The notes beneath the pieces were generated by a model. That model made no database searches, was not told the DNA's origin, and worked only from the letters and a program-made list of their open reading frames with translations. Positions 1 to 5,747 of a stretch of 5,768 nt of DNA are shown here, in pieces. A program made the translations under genes and the position numbers. Source of the DNA: Eubacteriales bacterium (GTDB lineage Bacteria; Bacillota_A; Clostridia; Christensenellales; Aristaeellaceae); the NCBI GenBank assembly GCA_028692205.1, contig JAQUXV010000187.1:1-5768 (forward strand), in the 5' to 3' direction. The first letter of the stretch is position 1, and the number at the start of each line of letters is the position of its first letter.

Positions 1-116
1 CCGCCGTACACCAGCAGCGCCTTGTCGCCATATTTCAGCGCCTCCTCGCCCAAATGGGAAAGCGCGTCCCTGCCAAAGATGATCTTGGCCGGATTCTGGA
101 AAATAAAATCAATCAT
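1..116 (-). CDS. Iron-containing alcohol dehydrogenase, N-terminal part (runs off left edge)
   Basis: Only the first 38 complete codons are in the window. The translation begins MIDFIFQNPAKIIFG and continues to LLVYGG, the typical opening of the group III metal-dependent alcohol dehydrogenases (YqhD / BdhA, NADPH- or NADH-dependent butanol dehydrogenase type). In these the N-terminal strand, the 'P.KI.FG' turn and the 'K.LLVYGG' strand begin the nucleotide-binding domain. The family reduces aldehydes to alcohols in the cytoplasm with Fe2+ or another divalent metal. The metal ligands lie beyond the edge and cannot be checked. The ATG at 116 is supported by AAAGGAG at 125-131 with an 8-base spacer, and by a promoter just upstream. 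The gene has its own promoter and follows the operon terminator, so it is probably a separate transcription unit. Family assignment is fairly sure; the substrate is unknown. Confidence 0.82.
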   Translation of the reverse strand, partial: MIDFIFQNPAKIIFGRDALSHLGEEALKYGDKALLVYG

Positions 117-431
117 AAACGACACTCCTTTTTACGGTTTTTCTGCCGTTATTATACCCTGCCATGCGCGTTCCGTAAAGGGAACCCGGCGAAAACAGCG
201 CTTTTTCATAACGCTCATCTGCATCATTCTGCCGGACGGCAGCAGCGGCAGCAGCGGTGCCTGCGACAGTATCGCCGGTATTATCTTTCATATTGGAAAA
301 TACGTCTTCATCTCCATCCGAATCCGCATCCCCGCCAAACAAGCTTTAACGCTTGCCCTGCCATGGGCGCAGCAAAAGCAGTCGTTCCCCCGCACGCTCC
401 ACAACGTGATCCCGCACAAACCGCCGGTCGC
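117..431. other. Intergenic region between operon terminator and alcohol dehydrogenase
   Basis: Apart from the promoter and ribosome binding site described separately, I see no supportable gene here. A TTG-initiated minus-strand frame (342 to 109) exists, but it has no Shine-Dalgarno sequence, a run of six alanines from a GCAGC-type repeat near 239-258, and it overlaps the alcohol dehydrogenase start. Plus-strand frames through this stretch run against the alcohol dehydrogenase and have no ribosome binding site. Small dyads (for example GCCC/GGGC at 355-368) are too weak to name. Confidence 0.5.
151..179 (-). promoter_or_regulatory. Sigma-70-type promoter of the alcohol dehydrogenase gene
   Basis: On the minus strand there is a perfect -10 TATAAT (156 to 151), a 17-base spacer, and a -35 TTTACG (179 to 174; 4 of 6 consensus). 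Transcription would start near 144-145, giving a leader of about 28 bases before the ATG at 116, with the ribosome binding site inside it. Spacing, a perfect -10 and correct placement before a gene make this the best promoter in the window. I saw no clear Rex-type operator around it. Confidence 0.72.
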
Positions 432-471
432 AAAAACCCCGTCCGCGTCAAATGACGCGAACGGGGTTTTG
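432..471 (-). terminator. Rho-independent terminator of the decarboxylase operon
   Basis: An almost perfect hairpin: AAAACCCCGT (433-442) pairs with ACGGGGTTTT (461-470), one C/A mismatch follows (443/460), and CGCGTC (444-449) pairs with GACGCG (454-459) around an AAAT loop. In the minus-strand transcript the stem ends in a U-run (436 to 432). It begins about 22 bases after the stop codon of the last operon gene. The T-run on the other arm (467-470) means it could also work for plus-strand transcripts, although no plus-strand gene is seen. Confidence 0.92.
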
Positions 472-492
472 TAACCTTATCCAGTCGATATA

Positions 493-1893
493 TTACACCG
501 GCATGGTTTTCTGTTCTTTGTCCAGCATGGTGCTGTCCACGCCAAGCTGCTTGGCCTGACGATACTGGAAGAACTTCAGCGCCACCTGCGGGAAGAGCGC
601 ATAGCTGAGCACGTCTTCTTCCTGCTGATAGTAATCGCGGATTTCTTCGCGGTACTTGTCCAGTTCCGGCGGGATATCGTCGGCGGGGCGGTGAGTAATC
701 ACCGTTTCATCCCCGATAACCTTCTTGCGCACCGCTTCGTCCACAGGCGCGGGCAGGCGGCCGTATTCGCCGCGCAACAGCGCTTTGGATTCTTTGGTGA
801 CCATCTTGTAGCGTTCGCCGCCGAGAATATTCATCACGGCCTGCGTGCCCACAATCTGGCTTGTCGGGGTAACCAGCGGCGGATAGCCGAAGTCTTTGCG
901 CACACGCGGCACTTCCGCAAGCACGTCGTAATACTTGTCCATCGCGTTGGCCTGTTTCAGCTGACCGATCAGGTTGCTCAGCATTCCGCCGGGCACCTGA
1001 TAGAGCAGGGTGTTCACGTCGGTCGCCAGCACGCGGGCGGGATCGCGCCAGCCCTCTTTGGTCAGTTCCGCCGCAACGCCGCGGAAGTGGCTGGCCAGAT
1101 CGACCAGCAGCTTCAGGTCGATGCCAGTATCGAACTCGGTGCCGCGCAGCGTCGCAACCATTGCTTCCGTCGGGGGCTGCGAGGTGCCGCCGCCCAGCGG
1201 GGAGAGCGCGGTGTCGATCACGTCTACGCCCGCTTCCACAGCCTTCAGCAGCGTCATAGCGCCGGTGCCGGTGGTGTCGTGCGTGTGCAGTACGATCGGC
1301 AAATTGGTTTCCGCTTTCAGGCGTTTCACCAGGCTATATGCGGAGTACGGCAGAAGCAGGTTCGCCATATCCTTGATGCAGATGATGTCCGCGCCCATTT
1401 CGGCGATTTCCCCAGCCAGTTTCACGAAGTAATCCTCCGTGTGAACGGGGCTGATGGTGTAGCTCATGGCCACTTCCGCGGTGCCGCCGTATTTCTTGGT
1501 GGCTTTCACGGCTGTTTCCATGTTGCGCAGGTCGTTAAGCGCGTCGAAGCAGCGGATGATATCAATGCCGTTTTCGATGGTCTTCTTGACGAAGAAATCC
1601 ACAACGTCGTCCGCATAATGCTTGTAGCCCAGAATATTCTGGCCGCGAAGCAGCATCTGCAGTTTGGTATCGGGAATACCCTTGCGGATCGTGCGCAGGC
1701 GCTCCCAGGGATCTTCGTTCAGGAAGCGCAGGCAGCTGTCGAACGTAGCGCCGCCCCAGCACTCCAGCGAAAAATAACCGGCCTTGTTCAGTTTTTCAAA
1801 CGCGGGTTCCATTTGCGAAATCCGCATACGCGTCGCGGCCTGGCTTTGATGCGCGTCGCGTAAAATGGTATCGGTAATTCCGACCTTGGCCAT
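493..1893 (-). CDS. oadA: Oxaloacetate decarboxylase alpha subunit / transcarboxylase 5S-type carboxyltransferase (no biotin domain)
   Basis: A 466-residue cytoplasmic enzyme that moves a carboxyl group between oxaloacetate (or pyruvate) and carboxybiotin. An HMGL-like TIM barrel fills roughly residues 1-290, followed by the conserved pyruvate carboxylase/OadA domain (about 290-440, including VRKDFGYPPLVTPTSQIVGT). Active-site residues are visible: LRDAHQS with Asp13, the barrel lysine in ICIKDMANL (Lys174) and the metal-binding histidines of LHTHDTTG (His203, His205). They match Asp17, Lys178, His207 and His209 of Klebsiella OadA with a constant offset. The protein stops where Klebsiella OadA (about 600 residues) continues into a biotin domain; that domain is the separate carrier gene upstream, as in the split 5S subunit of Propionibacterium transcarboxylase. 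The ATG at 1893 is preferred over an in-frame TTG at 1911 because AAAGGAG lies between them. It is the last operon gene, 49 bases after the beta subunit. Pyruvate versus oxaloacetate preference cannot be told. Confidence 0.93.
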   Translation of the reverse strand: MAKVGITDTILRDAHQSQAATRMRISQMEPAFEKLNKAGYFSLECWGGATFDSCLRFLNEDPWERLRTIRKGIPDTKLQMLLRGQNILGYKHYADDVVDFFVKKTIENGIDIIRCFDALNDLRNMETAVKATKKYGGTAEVAMSYTISPVHTEDYFVKLAGEIAEMGADIICIKDMANLLLPYSAYSLVKRLKAETNLPIVLHTHDTTGTGAMTLLKAVEAGVDVIDTALSPLGGGTSQPPTEAMVATLRGTEFDTGIDLKLLVDLASHFRGVAAELTKEGWRDPARVLATDVNTLLYQVPGGMLSNLIGQLKQANAMDKYYDVLAEVPRVRKDFGYPPLVTPTSQIVGTQAVMNILGGERYKMVTKESKALLRGEYGRLPAPVDEAVRKKVIGDETVITHRPADDIPPELDKYREEIRDYYQQEEDVLSYALFPQVALKFFQYRQAKQLGVDSTMLDKEQKTMPV

Positions 1894-1901
1894 ATTAGGT
1901 T

Positions 1902-1908
1902 CTCCTTT
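1902..1908 (-). promoter_or_regulatory. Shine-Dalgarno sequence that fixes the oadA start
   Basis: AAAGGAG on the minus strand, 8 bases before the ATG at 1893. It overlaps the coding part of a longer reading frame that begins with TTG at 1911, so that longer start is unlikely: it would put the ribosome binding site inside the gene and adds six residues (MKGEPN) not expected for this family. Confidence 0.88.
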
Positions 1909-1917
1909 CAAACGTCG

Positions 1918-1944
1918 GGTTCCGGCAACCGGATCCGTTTTTTT
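1918..1944 (+). terminator. Intercistronic hairpin that reads as a plus-strand intrinsic terminator
   Basis: GGTTCCGG (1918-1925) pairs with CCGGATCC (1929-1936) with one T/T mismatch, around a CAA loop. On the plus strand it is followed by G and seven T (1938-1944), the form of a rho-independent terminator. The T-run includes the complement of the beta-subunit stop codon. In the minus-strand operon mRNA the same hairpin lies between the beta and oadA genes but has no following U-run, so it should not stop the operon; it may stabilise or segment the mRNA. Confidence 0.5.
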
Positions 1945-3181
1945 ACGCGCCGAACATGCTCAGCAGAATACCGGCCGCAATCGCCGAGCCGATAACACCG
2001 GCGACGTTGGGGCCCATGGCATGCATGAGCAGGAAGTTGCTCGGGTTGGCTTTCTGGCCTTCCACCTGGCTTACACGCGCCGCCATCGGCACTGCGGATA
2101 CGCCAGCGGAGCCAATCAGCGGGTTGATCTTGCCGCCGGTCAGCTTGTTCATCAGCTTGGCAAGCAGCACGCCGCCCGCGGTGCCGCAGCTGAACGCGAC
2201 GATGCCCAGCACCAGAATGCCCAGCGTTTTTAAGTTCAGGAAGGTTTCCGCATTGGCCGTAGCGCCGACCGTTACGCCCAGGAAAATCACGACGATGTTG
2301 TTCAGTTCGTTCTGCGAGGTCTTGTTCAACCGGTCCACAACGCCGCTTTCCCTAAACAGGTTGCCCAGCATCAGCATACCGATCAACGGAGCCGCGGAGG
2401 GCAGCAGAAGGCTGACGATAATGGTAACGGCGATCGGGAACACGATCTTCTCACGCTTGCTCACGGGGCGAAGCTGCTCCATAACGATCTCGCGTTCTTT
2501 CCGGGTGGTCAGCGCGCGCATAATGGGCGGCTGGATCACCGGCACAAGCGCCATGTAGCTGTATGCGGCAACGGCAATGGGGCCCAGCAGATGGGGCGCC
2601 AGTTTACCGGTGAGGTAGATGGCCGTGGGGCCGTCCGCGCCGCCGATAATGCCGATGGAGCTGCTCTCGGCTACCGTAAAGCCCAGCAGCTGCGCGCCGA
2701 TGAAGGTAACGAAAATACCAAGCTGCGCGGCCGCGCCCAGCAACAGGCTTTTGGGATTTGCGATCAGGGGACCGAAGTCGGTCATCGCGCCCACGCCGAG
2801 GAAGATCAGCGGCGGGTAGATGCCCAGTTTAACACCCTGATAGAGGTAATACAGCAGGCCGCCGGTTTGCCTGATATACTGGTAGACCGTCGATCCGTCC
2901 GTCAGTACGACAGGGACGCCGCTCTTGCCCGCATGCACTGCTTCGTTAAAATACTCGTAGGTCGGGCCGTCCATCAAACCGGCGAACGGCAGGTTGGCCA
3001 GCAGCATGCCGAATGCGATGGGCAGCAGGAGCAGGGGTTCGTATTTTTTCACGATCGCCAGATAGATCAGCAGGCAGGCGATCACGATCATAATCAGGTT
3101 CAGCGGCGTGTTCAACAGCCCGGCGATACCGGATGATTGAGCCAGCTTGGCTAAACTTTCGCCAACATTGATACTTTCCAT
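1943..3181 (-). CDS. oadB: Sodium-translocating decarboxylase beta subunit (OadB/MmdB/GcdB family)
   Basis: A 412-residue polytopic membrane protein that decarboxylates carboxybiotin and exports Na+. It carries the family signatures: [12 protein letters not shown] (47-58), [11 protein letters not shown] (129-139), [14 protein letters not shown] (177-190), [15 protein letters not shown] (207-221), SKREK (241-245), [18 protein letters not shown] (353-370) and the C-terminal [17 protein letters not shown]. Every residue implicated in Na+ or proton handling in Klebsiella OadB is present at a constant offset of 20: Asp183, Tyr209, Asn353, Gly357, Ser362 and Arg369 (Klebsiella 203, 229, 373, 377, 382, 389). 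The pump therefore looks functional. The loop after the second membrane segment (about 66-106) is longer than in the short MmdB/GcdB proteins and shorter than in Klebsiella OadB; this region varies in the family. The ATG at 3181 is the first start after an in-frame TGA at the ribosome binding site. The substrate is set by the partner carboxyltransferase, so oadB and mmdB are equally fair names. Confidence 0.95.
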   Translation of the reverse strand: MESINVGESLAKLAQSSGIAGLLNTPLNLIMIVIACLLIYLAIVKKYEPLLLLPIAFGMLLANLPFAGLMDGPTYEYFNEAVHAGKSGVPVVLTDGSTVYQYIRQTGGLLYYLYQGVKLGIYPPLIFLGVGAMTDFGPLIANPKSLLLGAAAQLGIFVTFIGAQLLGFTVAESSSIGIIGGADGPTAIYLTGKLAPHLLGPIAVAAYSYMALVPVIQPPIMRALTTRKEREIVMEQLRPVSKREKIVFPIAVTIIVSLLLPSAAPLIGMLMLGNLFRESGVVDRLNKTSQNELNNIVVIFLGVTVGATANAETFLNLKTLGILVLGIVAFSCGTAGGVLLAKLMNKLTGGKINPLIGSAGVSAVPMAARVSQVEGQKANPSNFLLMHAMGPNVAGVIGSAIAAGILLSMFGA

Positions 3182-3194
3182 GGTCGACCATCAA

Positions 3195-3201
3195 CTCCTT
3201 T
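3195..3201 (-). promoter_or_regulatory. Shine-Dalgarno sequence of the beta subunit, unusually far from its start
   Basis: AAAGGAG on the minus strand is followed by 13 bases before the ATG at 3181, longer than the usual 5-10. An out-of-frame TTG (3194) and ATG (3191) lie in between. A 12-base perfect palindrome ATGGTCGACCAT (3180-3191) joins the decoy ATG and the true start, so both could be held in a small stem or compete for the ribosome. Confidence 0.6.
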
Positions 3202-3229
3202 GTCTATTTCTCGTTGGAGCGCGACGGCC

Positions 3230-3610
3230 TCAACCGATCACGACCATCACGTCACCGCTGTTGACGGAGGCGCCTTTGATCACGTTGACTTGCTTCACGG
3301 TGCCATCACCGGGGGCGACGATTTCGTTTTCCATCTTCATGGCTTCCAGAATCAGCAGCACGTCGCCTTTTTTAATGGCGTCGCCCACTTTGCACCGAAT
3401 ATCCAAAATGGTGCCGGGCATCGGAGAGCTGATTTTAACGCCTTCCGCAACGGGCGCGGCGGCGGGTTTGGCGGCAGGGGCCGCGGGGGCGGCGACAGGC
3501 GCGGCGGCAACAGGGGCCGGCGCGGCAACGGGAGCGGGCGCACCGGCGCCGACTTCCTCAACGGAAACCTGATATCCAATGCCATTGACAGTAATGTTAA
3601 ACTGACGCAT
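3230..3610 (-). CDS. Biotin carboxyl carrier protein of the decarboxylase (MmdC / 1.3S type)
   Basis: A 126-residue protein in three parts. There is a short N-terminal stretch (1-20, MRQFNITVNG...); an Ala/Pro-rich flexible linker (about 21-56) with repeated APAPVA and AAPVAAP units; and a biotinyl domain (about 57-126). The biotin site is EAMKMEN, with Lys92 the predicted biotinylated residue, 34 residues from the C-terminus, the normal spacing. The carrier shuttles CO2 from the carboxyltransferase to the beta subunit in the membrane. The linker is expected to give the reach needed to visit several active sites. It is the only biotin domain in the window, so it must serve both the mmdA-like and oadA-like enzymes if both belong to this system. 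The start is certain: a full AAGGAGGT (3619-3626) stands 8 bases before the ATG. The gene is equivalent to mmdC by position and size. A lipoyl domain is excluded by the AMKM motif. Confidence 0.95.
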   Translation of the reverse strand: MRQFNITVNGIGYQVSVEEVGAGAPAPVAAPAPVAAAPVAAPAAPAAKPAAAPVAEGVKISSPMPGTILDIRCKVGDAIKKGDVLLILEAMKMENEIVAPGDGTVKQVNVIKGASVNSGDVMVVIG

Positions 3611-3618
3611 AAGGGGTT

Positions 3619-3626
3619 ACCTCCTT
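3619..3626 (-). promoter_or_regulatory. Full-consensus Shine-Dalgarno sequence of the biotin carrier gene
   Basis: AAGGAGGT, the complete anti-16S complement, 8 bases before the ATG at 3610. It is the strongest ribosome binding site in the operon; the other genes have AAAGGAG or AAGGAAGGG types. It would suit high translation of a carrier shared among several enzymes. Confidence 0.85.
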
Positions 3627-3660
3627 GTTTTGCTTGTAATACGAACGTTTCATGATTTTC

Positions 3661-3687
3661 GGCCAAATCGCCTGCAGCGGCGCGGCC
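3661..3687 (-). other. Intercistronic hairpin between the anchor and biotin carrier genes
   Basis: In the minus-strand transcript GGCC (3687-3684) and CGCC (3682-3679) pair with GGCG (3672-3669) and GGCC (3664-3661). The loop is GCUGCA, with an asymmetric internal loop of G against AUUU between the two stem parts. No U-run follows, so it is not a terminator. It lies in the longest gap inside the operon (89 bases) and upstream of the carrier's strong ribosome binding site. A role in mRNA processing or protection is possible. Confidence 0.35.
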
Positions 3688-3699
3688 TTTCGAAACAGC

Positions 3700-4047
3700 C
3701 TACATCCGGCTGTATACCTGATCCTCACGGCCGGCGACGTTCCACGCGGCGGCGTTATGCACGCGGCGCACACGGCGAACGACAAACCCGGTGTCGCCCT
3801 CCCAAACCGCGGCAATGGCGGCGGTGATGGCGGCAATGGTTTCGGGTGCGATACCCTGCGGAATCTCCGCGATAGGCGCGGCCTCAACAGCCTTCTCCAC
3901 CGGTGCGGTGGGCGCGGCCTGTTTCGCCTTGCGCTGCGTGGATGCCAGCGTAATCAGCTTAACGCAACCGATCAGCAGCACCAGACCCGCGAAAACAACC
4001 ATAATGCCGATCGCAGCCACGGAAAGGCCGAACAGTAGTTTACTCAT
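3700..4047 (-). CDS. oadG: OadG/MmdD-family gamma/delta subunit (membrane anchor)
   Basis: A 115-residue protein with one N-terminal membrane segment (about residues 4-33), a basic stretch (TQRKAKQ, 37-43), an Ala/Pro-rich linker (about 44-66), and a conserved C-terminal tail. In the tail TGFVVRRVRRV (86-96) is followed by AAAWNVAGREDQVYSRM. This tail is the OadG/MmdD signature, known to assemble the carboxyltransferase with the membrane beta subunit. The length agrees with MmdD of Veillonella and is longer than Klebsiella OadG. I do not see the histidine-rich metal-binding C-terminus of Klebsiella OadG. The start ATG follows an AAGGAAGGG site 6 bases upstream, and the gene begins 21 bases after the carboxyltransferase stop, so the two are probably co-translated and co-assembled. 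Confidence 0.9.
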   Translation of the reverse strand: MSKLLFGLSVAAIGIMVVFAGLVLLIGCVKLITLASTQRKAKQAAPTAPVEKAVEAAPIAEIPQGIAPETIAAITAAIAAVWEGDTGFVVRRVRRVHNAAAWNVAGREDQVYSRM

Positions 4048-4068
4048 CGTTTACCCTTCCTTTCGCGT

Positions 4069-5544
4069 TTACAGCGGCATGTTGCCGTGCTTTTTAGCGG
4101 GATTGCTGTCCCGTTTGCTGATCAGCATTTCCAGCGCGGCCGCCAGCAGCTTGCGCGTCTGGGCGGGGTCGATCACGTCGTCTACCAGACCGGCTTTGGC
4201 GGCGTTGAGCGCGCCGGCCACGTTTTCAATATATTCGCCCGCATACTTGGCGCGCGCCTCATCGGGCGAAAGCTCTTTGCTCGCCTTCACCTCGTCGGCG
4301 TACAAAACGGCAACAGCCGCTTCCGGCGTGAGCGCGCTTACAACCGCGCCGGGCCATGCGTAGGCAACGTCCGCGTTCGCCTTGCCGCCCATGGCGACGT
4401 AGGCCTGGCCGATCGCGCTGCCGGTAATCACGCACAGCTTGGGCACGGTAGCCGTAGCGTAGGCGTATAACAGCTGGCTCTGCGCGTTCATCAGCCAGCT
4501 CTGGTTATCCAGCTTATCCACCGCCACACCCTGTGTGTTGATCAGGCTGACAACGGGGAGGTTGAAGCAATCCATAAAATGTACAAACCGGGCGGCCTTT
4601 TGCAGCGCACCGGCCGTGAGCGTACCGGCTTCGGTAGCCACAACGCCGACCGAACGGCCTGCAATGCGGCCCATAGCGGTATGCACACCGGTTTCATAGC
4701 CGGCTTTCAGCTCCATCATCGTTCCGGCGTCCAGCAACTGGCCCAGCAGGCCCTTCACGTCCGACGCATCCAGCGCGGGCAGCAGGCGGTTCATATCGTC
4801 GCCTTCCACCAGTTCCGCATCCTCGGCGTTACAGCCGGGCAGCAGCGCAAGCACTTTCTGCGTCAGCGCAAGCGCTTCGGCTTCGTCCGCGGCTACCAGC
4901 GAGCACGCGCCCTGCGCAGCCATCATTTCCGCGCCGCCAACTTTGTCGATATCCACATTGATGCCGTTCATCGCCGCAAGCACCTGCGGGCCAAAGACCA
5001 TCATGGAGCCGACTTTTTTCGCCATGATGCTTACATCCGCAAGCTGCGCAATCAGCGCCGCGCCGCCGATGCAGGGGCCCAGCACTACCGCGACCATCGG
5101 GCAAACGCCGCTCAGGCGCGCCATGTTGCGGTAGATTTCAGCATAGGCGTTCATCGCCTCCGCACCTTCGTCGATGCGCACGCCGGCGCTGTCGCAAAGG
5201 GCAATCACGGGCGCGCCCGTTTTCAACGCCATATCCAGCGTTTTGTTGATTTTCTGGGCCTGCAGCTTGCCCATCGCGCCTCCATGGACGGTAAAATCCT
5301 GCGCAAAAAGGTAAACCGGCCGTTCCTGAATGGTTGCGTATCCGGTTACTACCCCGGCCGCATCGCCGTTTTCGCTGACCAGCGCAAACAGCTCCACAAA
5401 GCTGCCCGCATCCACGAGTTTTTCAATGCGCTCGCGTGCCGTTAGCTTTCCGGCGTCCCGCTGTGCCTTGAGGCGCTTTTCATCGCCCTTGTTCAGAGCT
5501 TCGCGCAGCGCCTCCACCTTGGTGAGGTCTTGAGAGTTCTGCAT
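4069..5544 (-). CDS. mmdA: Acyl-CoA carboxyltransferase, methylmalonyl-CoA decarboxylase alpha / transcarboxylase 12S type
   Basis: A 491-residue enzyme of the carboxyltransferase branch of the crotonase superfamily, with two homologous halves. The N half shows GKLTARERIEKLVDAGSF (32-49), DFTVHGGAMGKLQAQKI (83-99), CDSAGVRIDEG (117-127) and the oxyanion-type GPCIGGAA (156-163). The C half shows GYETGVHTAMGRIAGRSVGVVA (282-303), TAGALQKAARFVHFMDCFNLPVV (310-332) and GQAYVAMGGK (379-388). It ends in KKHGNMPL, very close to the KKHGNIPL end of MmdA/PccB proteins. The family transfers carboxyl between an acyl-CoA (methylmalonyl-, glutaconyl- or malonyl-CoA) and biotin. Several classical motifs differ: NTQGV stands where PccB has DVPGF, and ITGSAIGQAYV where it has the RKAYGGAYV type. 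The clade is therefore divergent and methylmalonyl-CoA is only the likeliest substrate. It is the first gene of the operon; AAGGAG (5552-5557) is 7 bases before the ATG. With OadG, carrier and beta subunit next to it, decarboxylase or transcarboxylase is preferred over carboxylase. Confidence 0.88.
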   Translation of the reverse strand: MQNSQDLTKVEALREALNKGDEKRLKAQRDAGKLTARERIEKLVDAGSFVELFALVSENGDAAGVVTGYATIQERPVYLFAQDFTVHGGAMGKLQAQKINKTLDMALKTGAPVIALCDSAGVRIDEGAEAMNAYAEIYRNMARLSGVCPMVAVVLGPCIGGAALIAQLADVSIMAKKVGSMMVFGPQVLAAMNGINVDIDKVGGAEMMAAQGACSLVAADEAEALALTQKVLALLPGCNAEDAELVEGDDMNRLLPALDASDVKGLLGQLLDAGTMMELKAGYETGVHTAMGRIAGRSVGVVATEAGTLTAGALQKAARFVHFMDCFNLPVVSLINTQGVAVDKLDNQSWLMNAQSQLLYAYATATVPKLCVITGSAIGQAYVAMGGKANADVAYAWPGAVVSALTPEAAVAVLYADEVKASKELSPDEARAKYAGEYIENVAGALNAAKAGLVDDVIDPAQTRKLLAAALEMLISKRDSNPAKKHGNMPL

Positions 5545-5689
5545 TTCCGTTCTCCTTCCGTCGGGTTCGATCCTGTTTATCTGGGATATTGAAAAAGCTC
5601 AATTCTTTCCCGTTTCAATCTGTTCTCGTACTACCTCCTCTTTTCCTGCCTGACCGTTAGAAATTTGACAATTTTCTTCGTTTTTTTCA

Positions 5690-5705
5690 TGTACTTGTCC
5701 GTACA
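5690..5705. promoter_or_regulatory. Second small dyad upstream of the operon
   Basis: TGTAC-TTGTCC-GTACA, perfect 5-base arms with a 6-base centre, starting 12 bases from the other dyad. It could be an operator half of the same control region or a small RNA stem. The arms are short enough to arise by chance. Confidence 0.18.
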
Positions 5706-5716
5706 GGCCGGAACCG

Positions 5717-5735
5717 TTACCATACGATATGGCAA
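5717..5735. promoter_or_regulatory. Operator-like dyad upstream of the operon
   Basis: TTACCATACGATATGGCAA: two 8-base arms matching at 7 of 8 positions around CGA, with a perfect core CCATA-CGA-TATGG (5720-5732). The length and symmetry suit a dimeric repressor, and it covers the -10 of the weak promoter candidate. No regulator gene is in the window to pair with it. Confidence 0.25.
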
Positions 5736-5747
5736 TCCGTTTGCTAA
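5719..5747 (-). promoter_or_regulatory. Weak promoter candidate for the decarboxylase operon
   Basis: On the minus strand TTAGCA (5747 to 5742, 4 of 6 for -35), a 17-base spacer and TATGGT (5724 to 5719, 4 of 6 for -10). If used, the leader would be about 165 bases. A dyad overlaps the -10. No better pair was found between here and 5544, but such matches occur by chance, and this site would fall inside a gene if the edge-open frame is coding. Confidence 0.22.

Noticed and set aside
109..342. 77-residue minus-strand frame upstream of the alcohol dehydrogenase
   Set aside because: TTG start without a Shine-Dalgarno sequence, low-complexity alanine run, contains the -10 and -35 of the next gene, and overlaps its start codon.
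691..1863. A 390-residue open frame on the plus strand
   Set aside because: It lies entirely antisense to oadA, is rich in His, Gln and Arg as expected from the complement of GC-biased codons, and has no ribosome binding site or recognisable domain.
1894..1911. TTG start giving oadA six extra residues
   Set aside because: The AAAGGAG ribosome binding site lies inside this extension and points to the ATG at 1893; the family begins near that ATG.
3450..3545. GC-rich repeated sequence that could be taken for a DNA repeat element
   Set aside because: It encodes the Ala/Pro linker of the biotin carrier; the repetition is explained by the protein.
4579..5445. A 288-residue open frame on the plus strand
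   Set aside because: Antisense shadow of the mmdA-like gene with the same His/Arg/Gln-rich composition; no family signature.
5555..5580. T-arm-like GGGTTCGATCC on the plus strand, suggesting a tRNA end
   Set aside because: The flanking bases do not form the T-stem, and there is no acceptor stem, anticodon arm or D-arm around it.
5631..5641. Strong AGAGGAGG Shine-Dalgarno-like sequence in the leader (minus strand)
   Set aside because: No ATG, GTG or TTG follows at a workable distance; the nearest TTG is about 15 bases away and opens only 13 codons.
5664..5693. TTGACA on the plus strand as a promoter -35
   Set aside because: No acceptable -10 occurs 16-18 bases downstream and no plus-strand gene follows.
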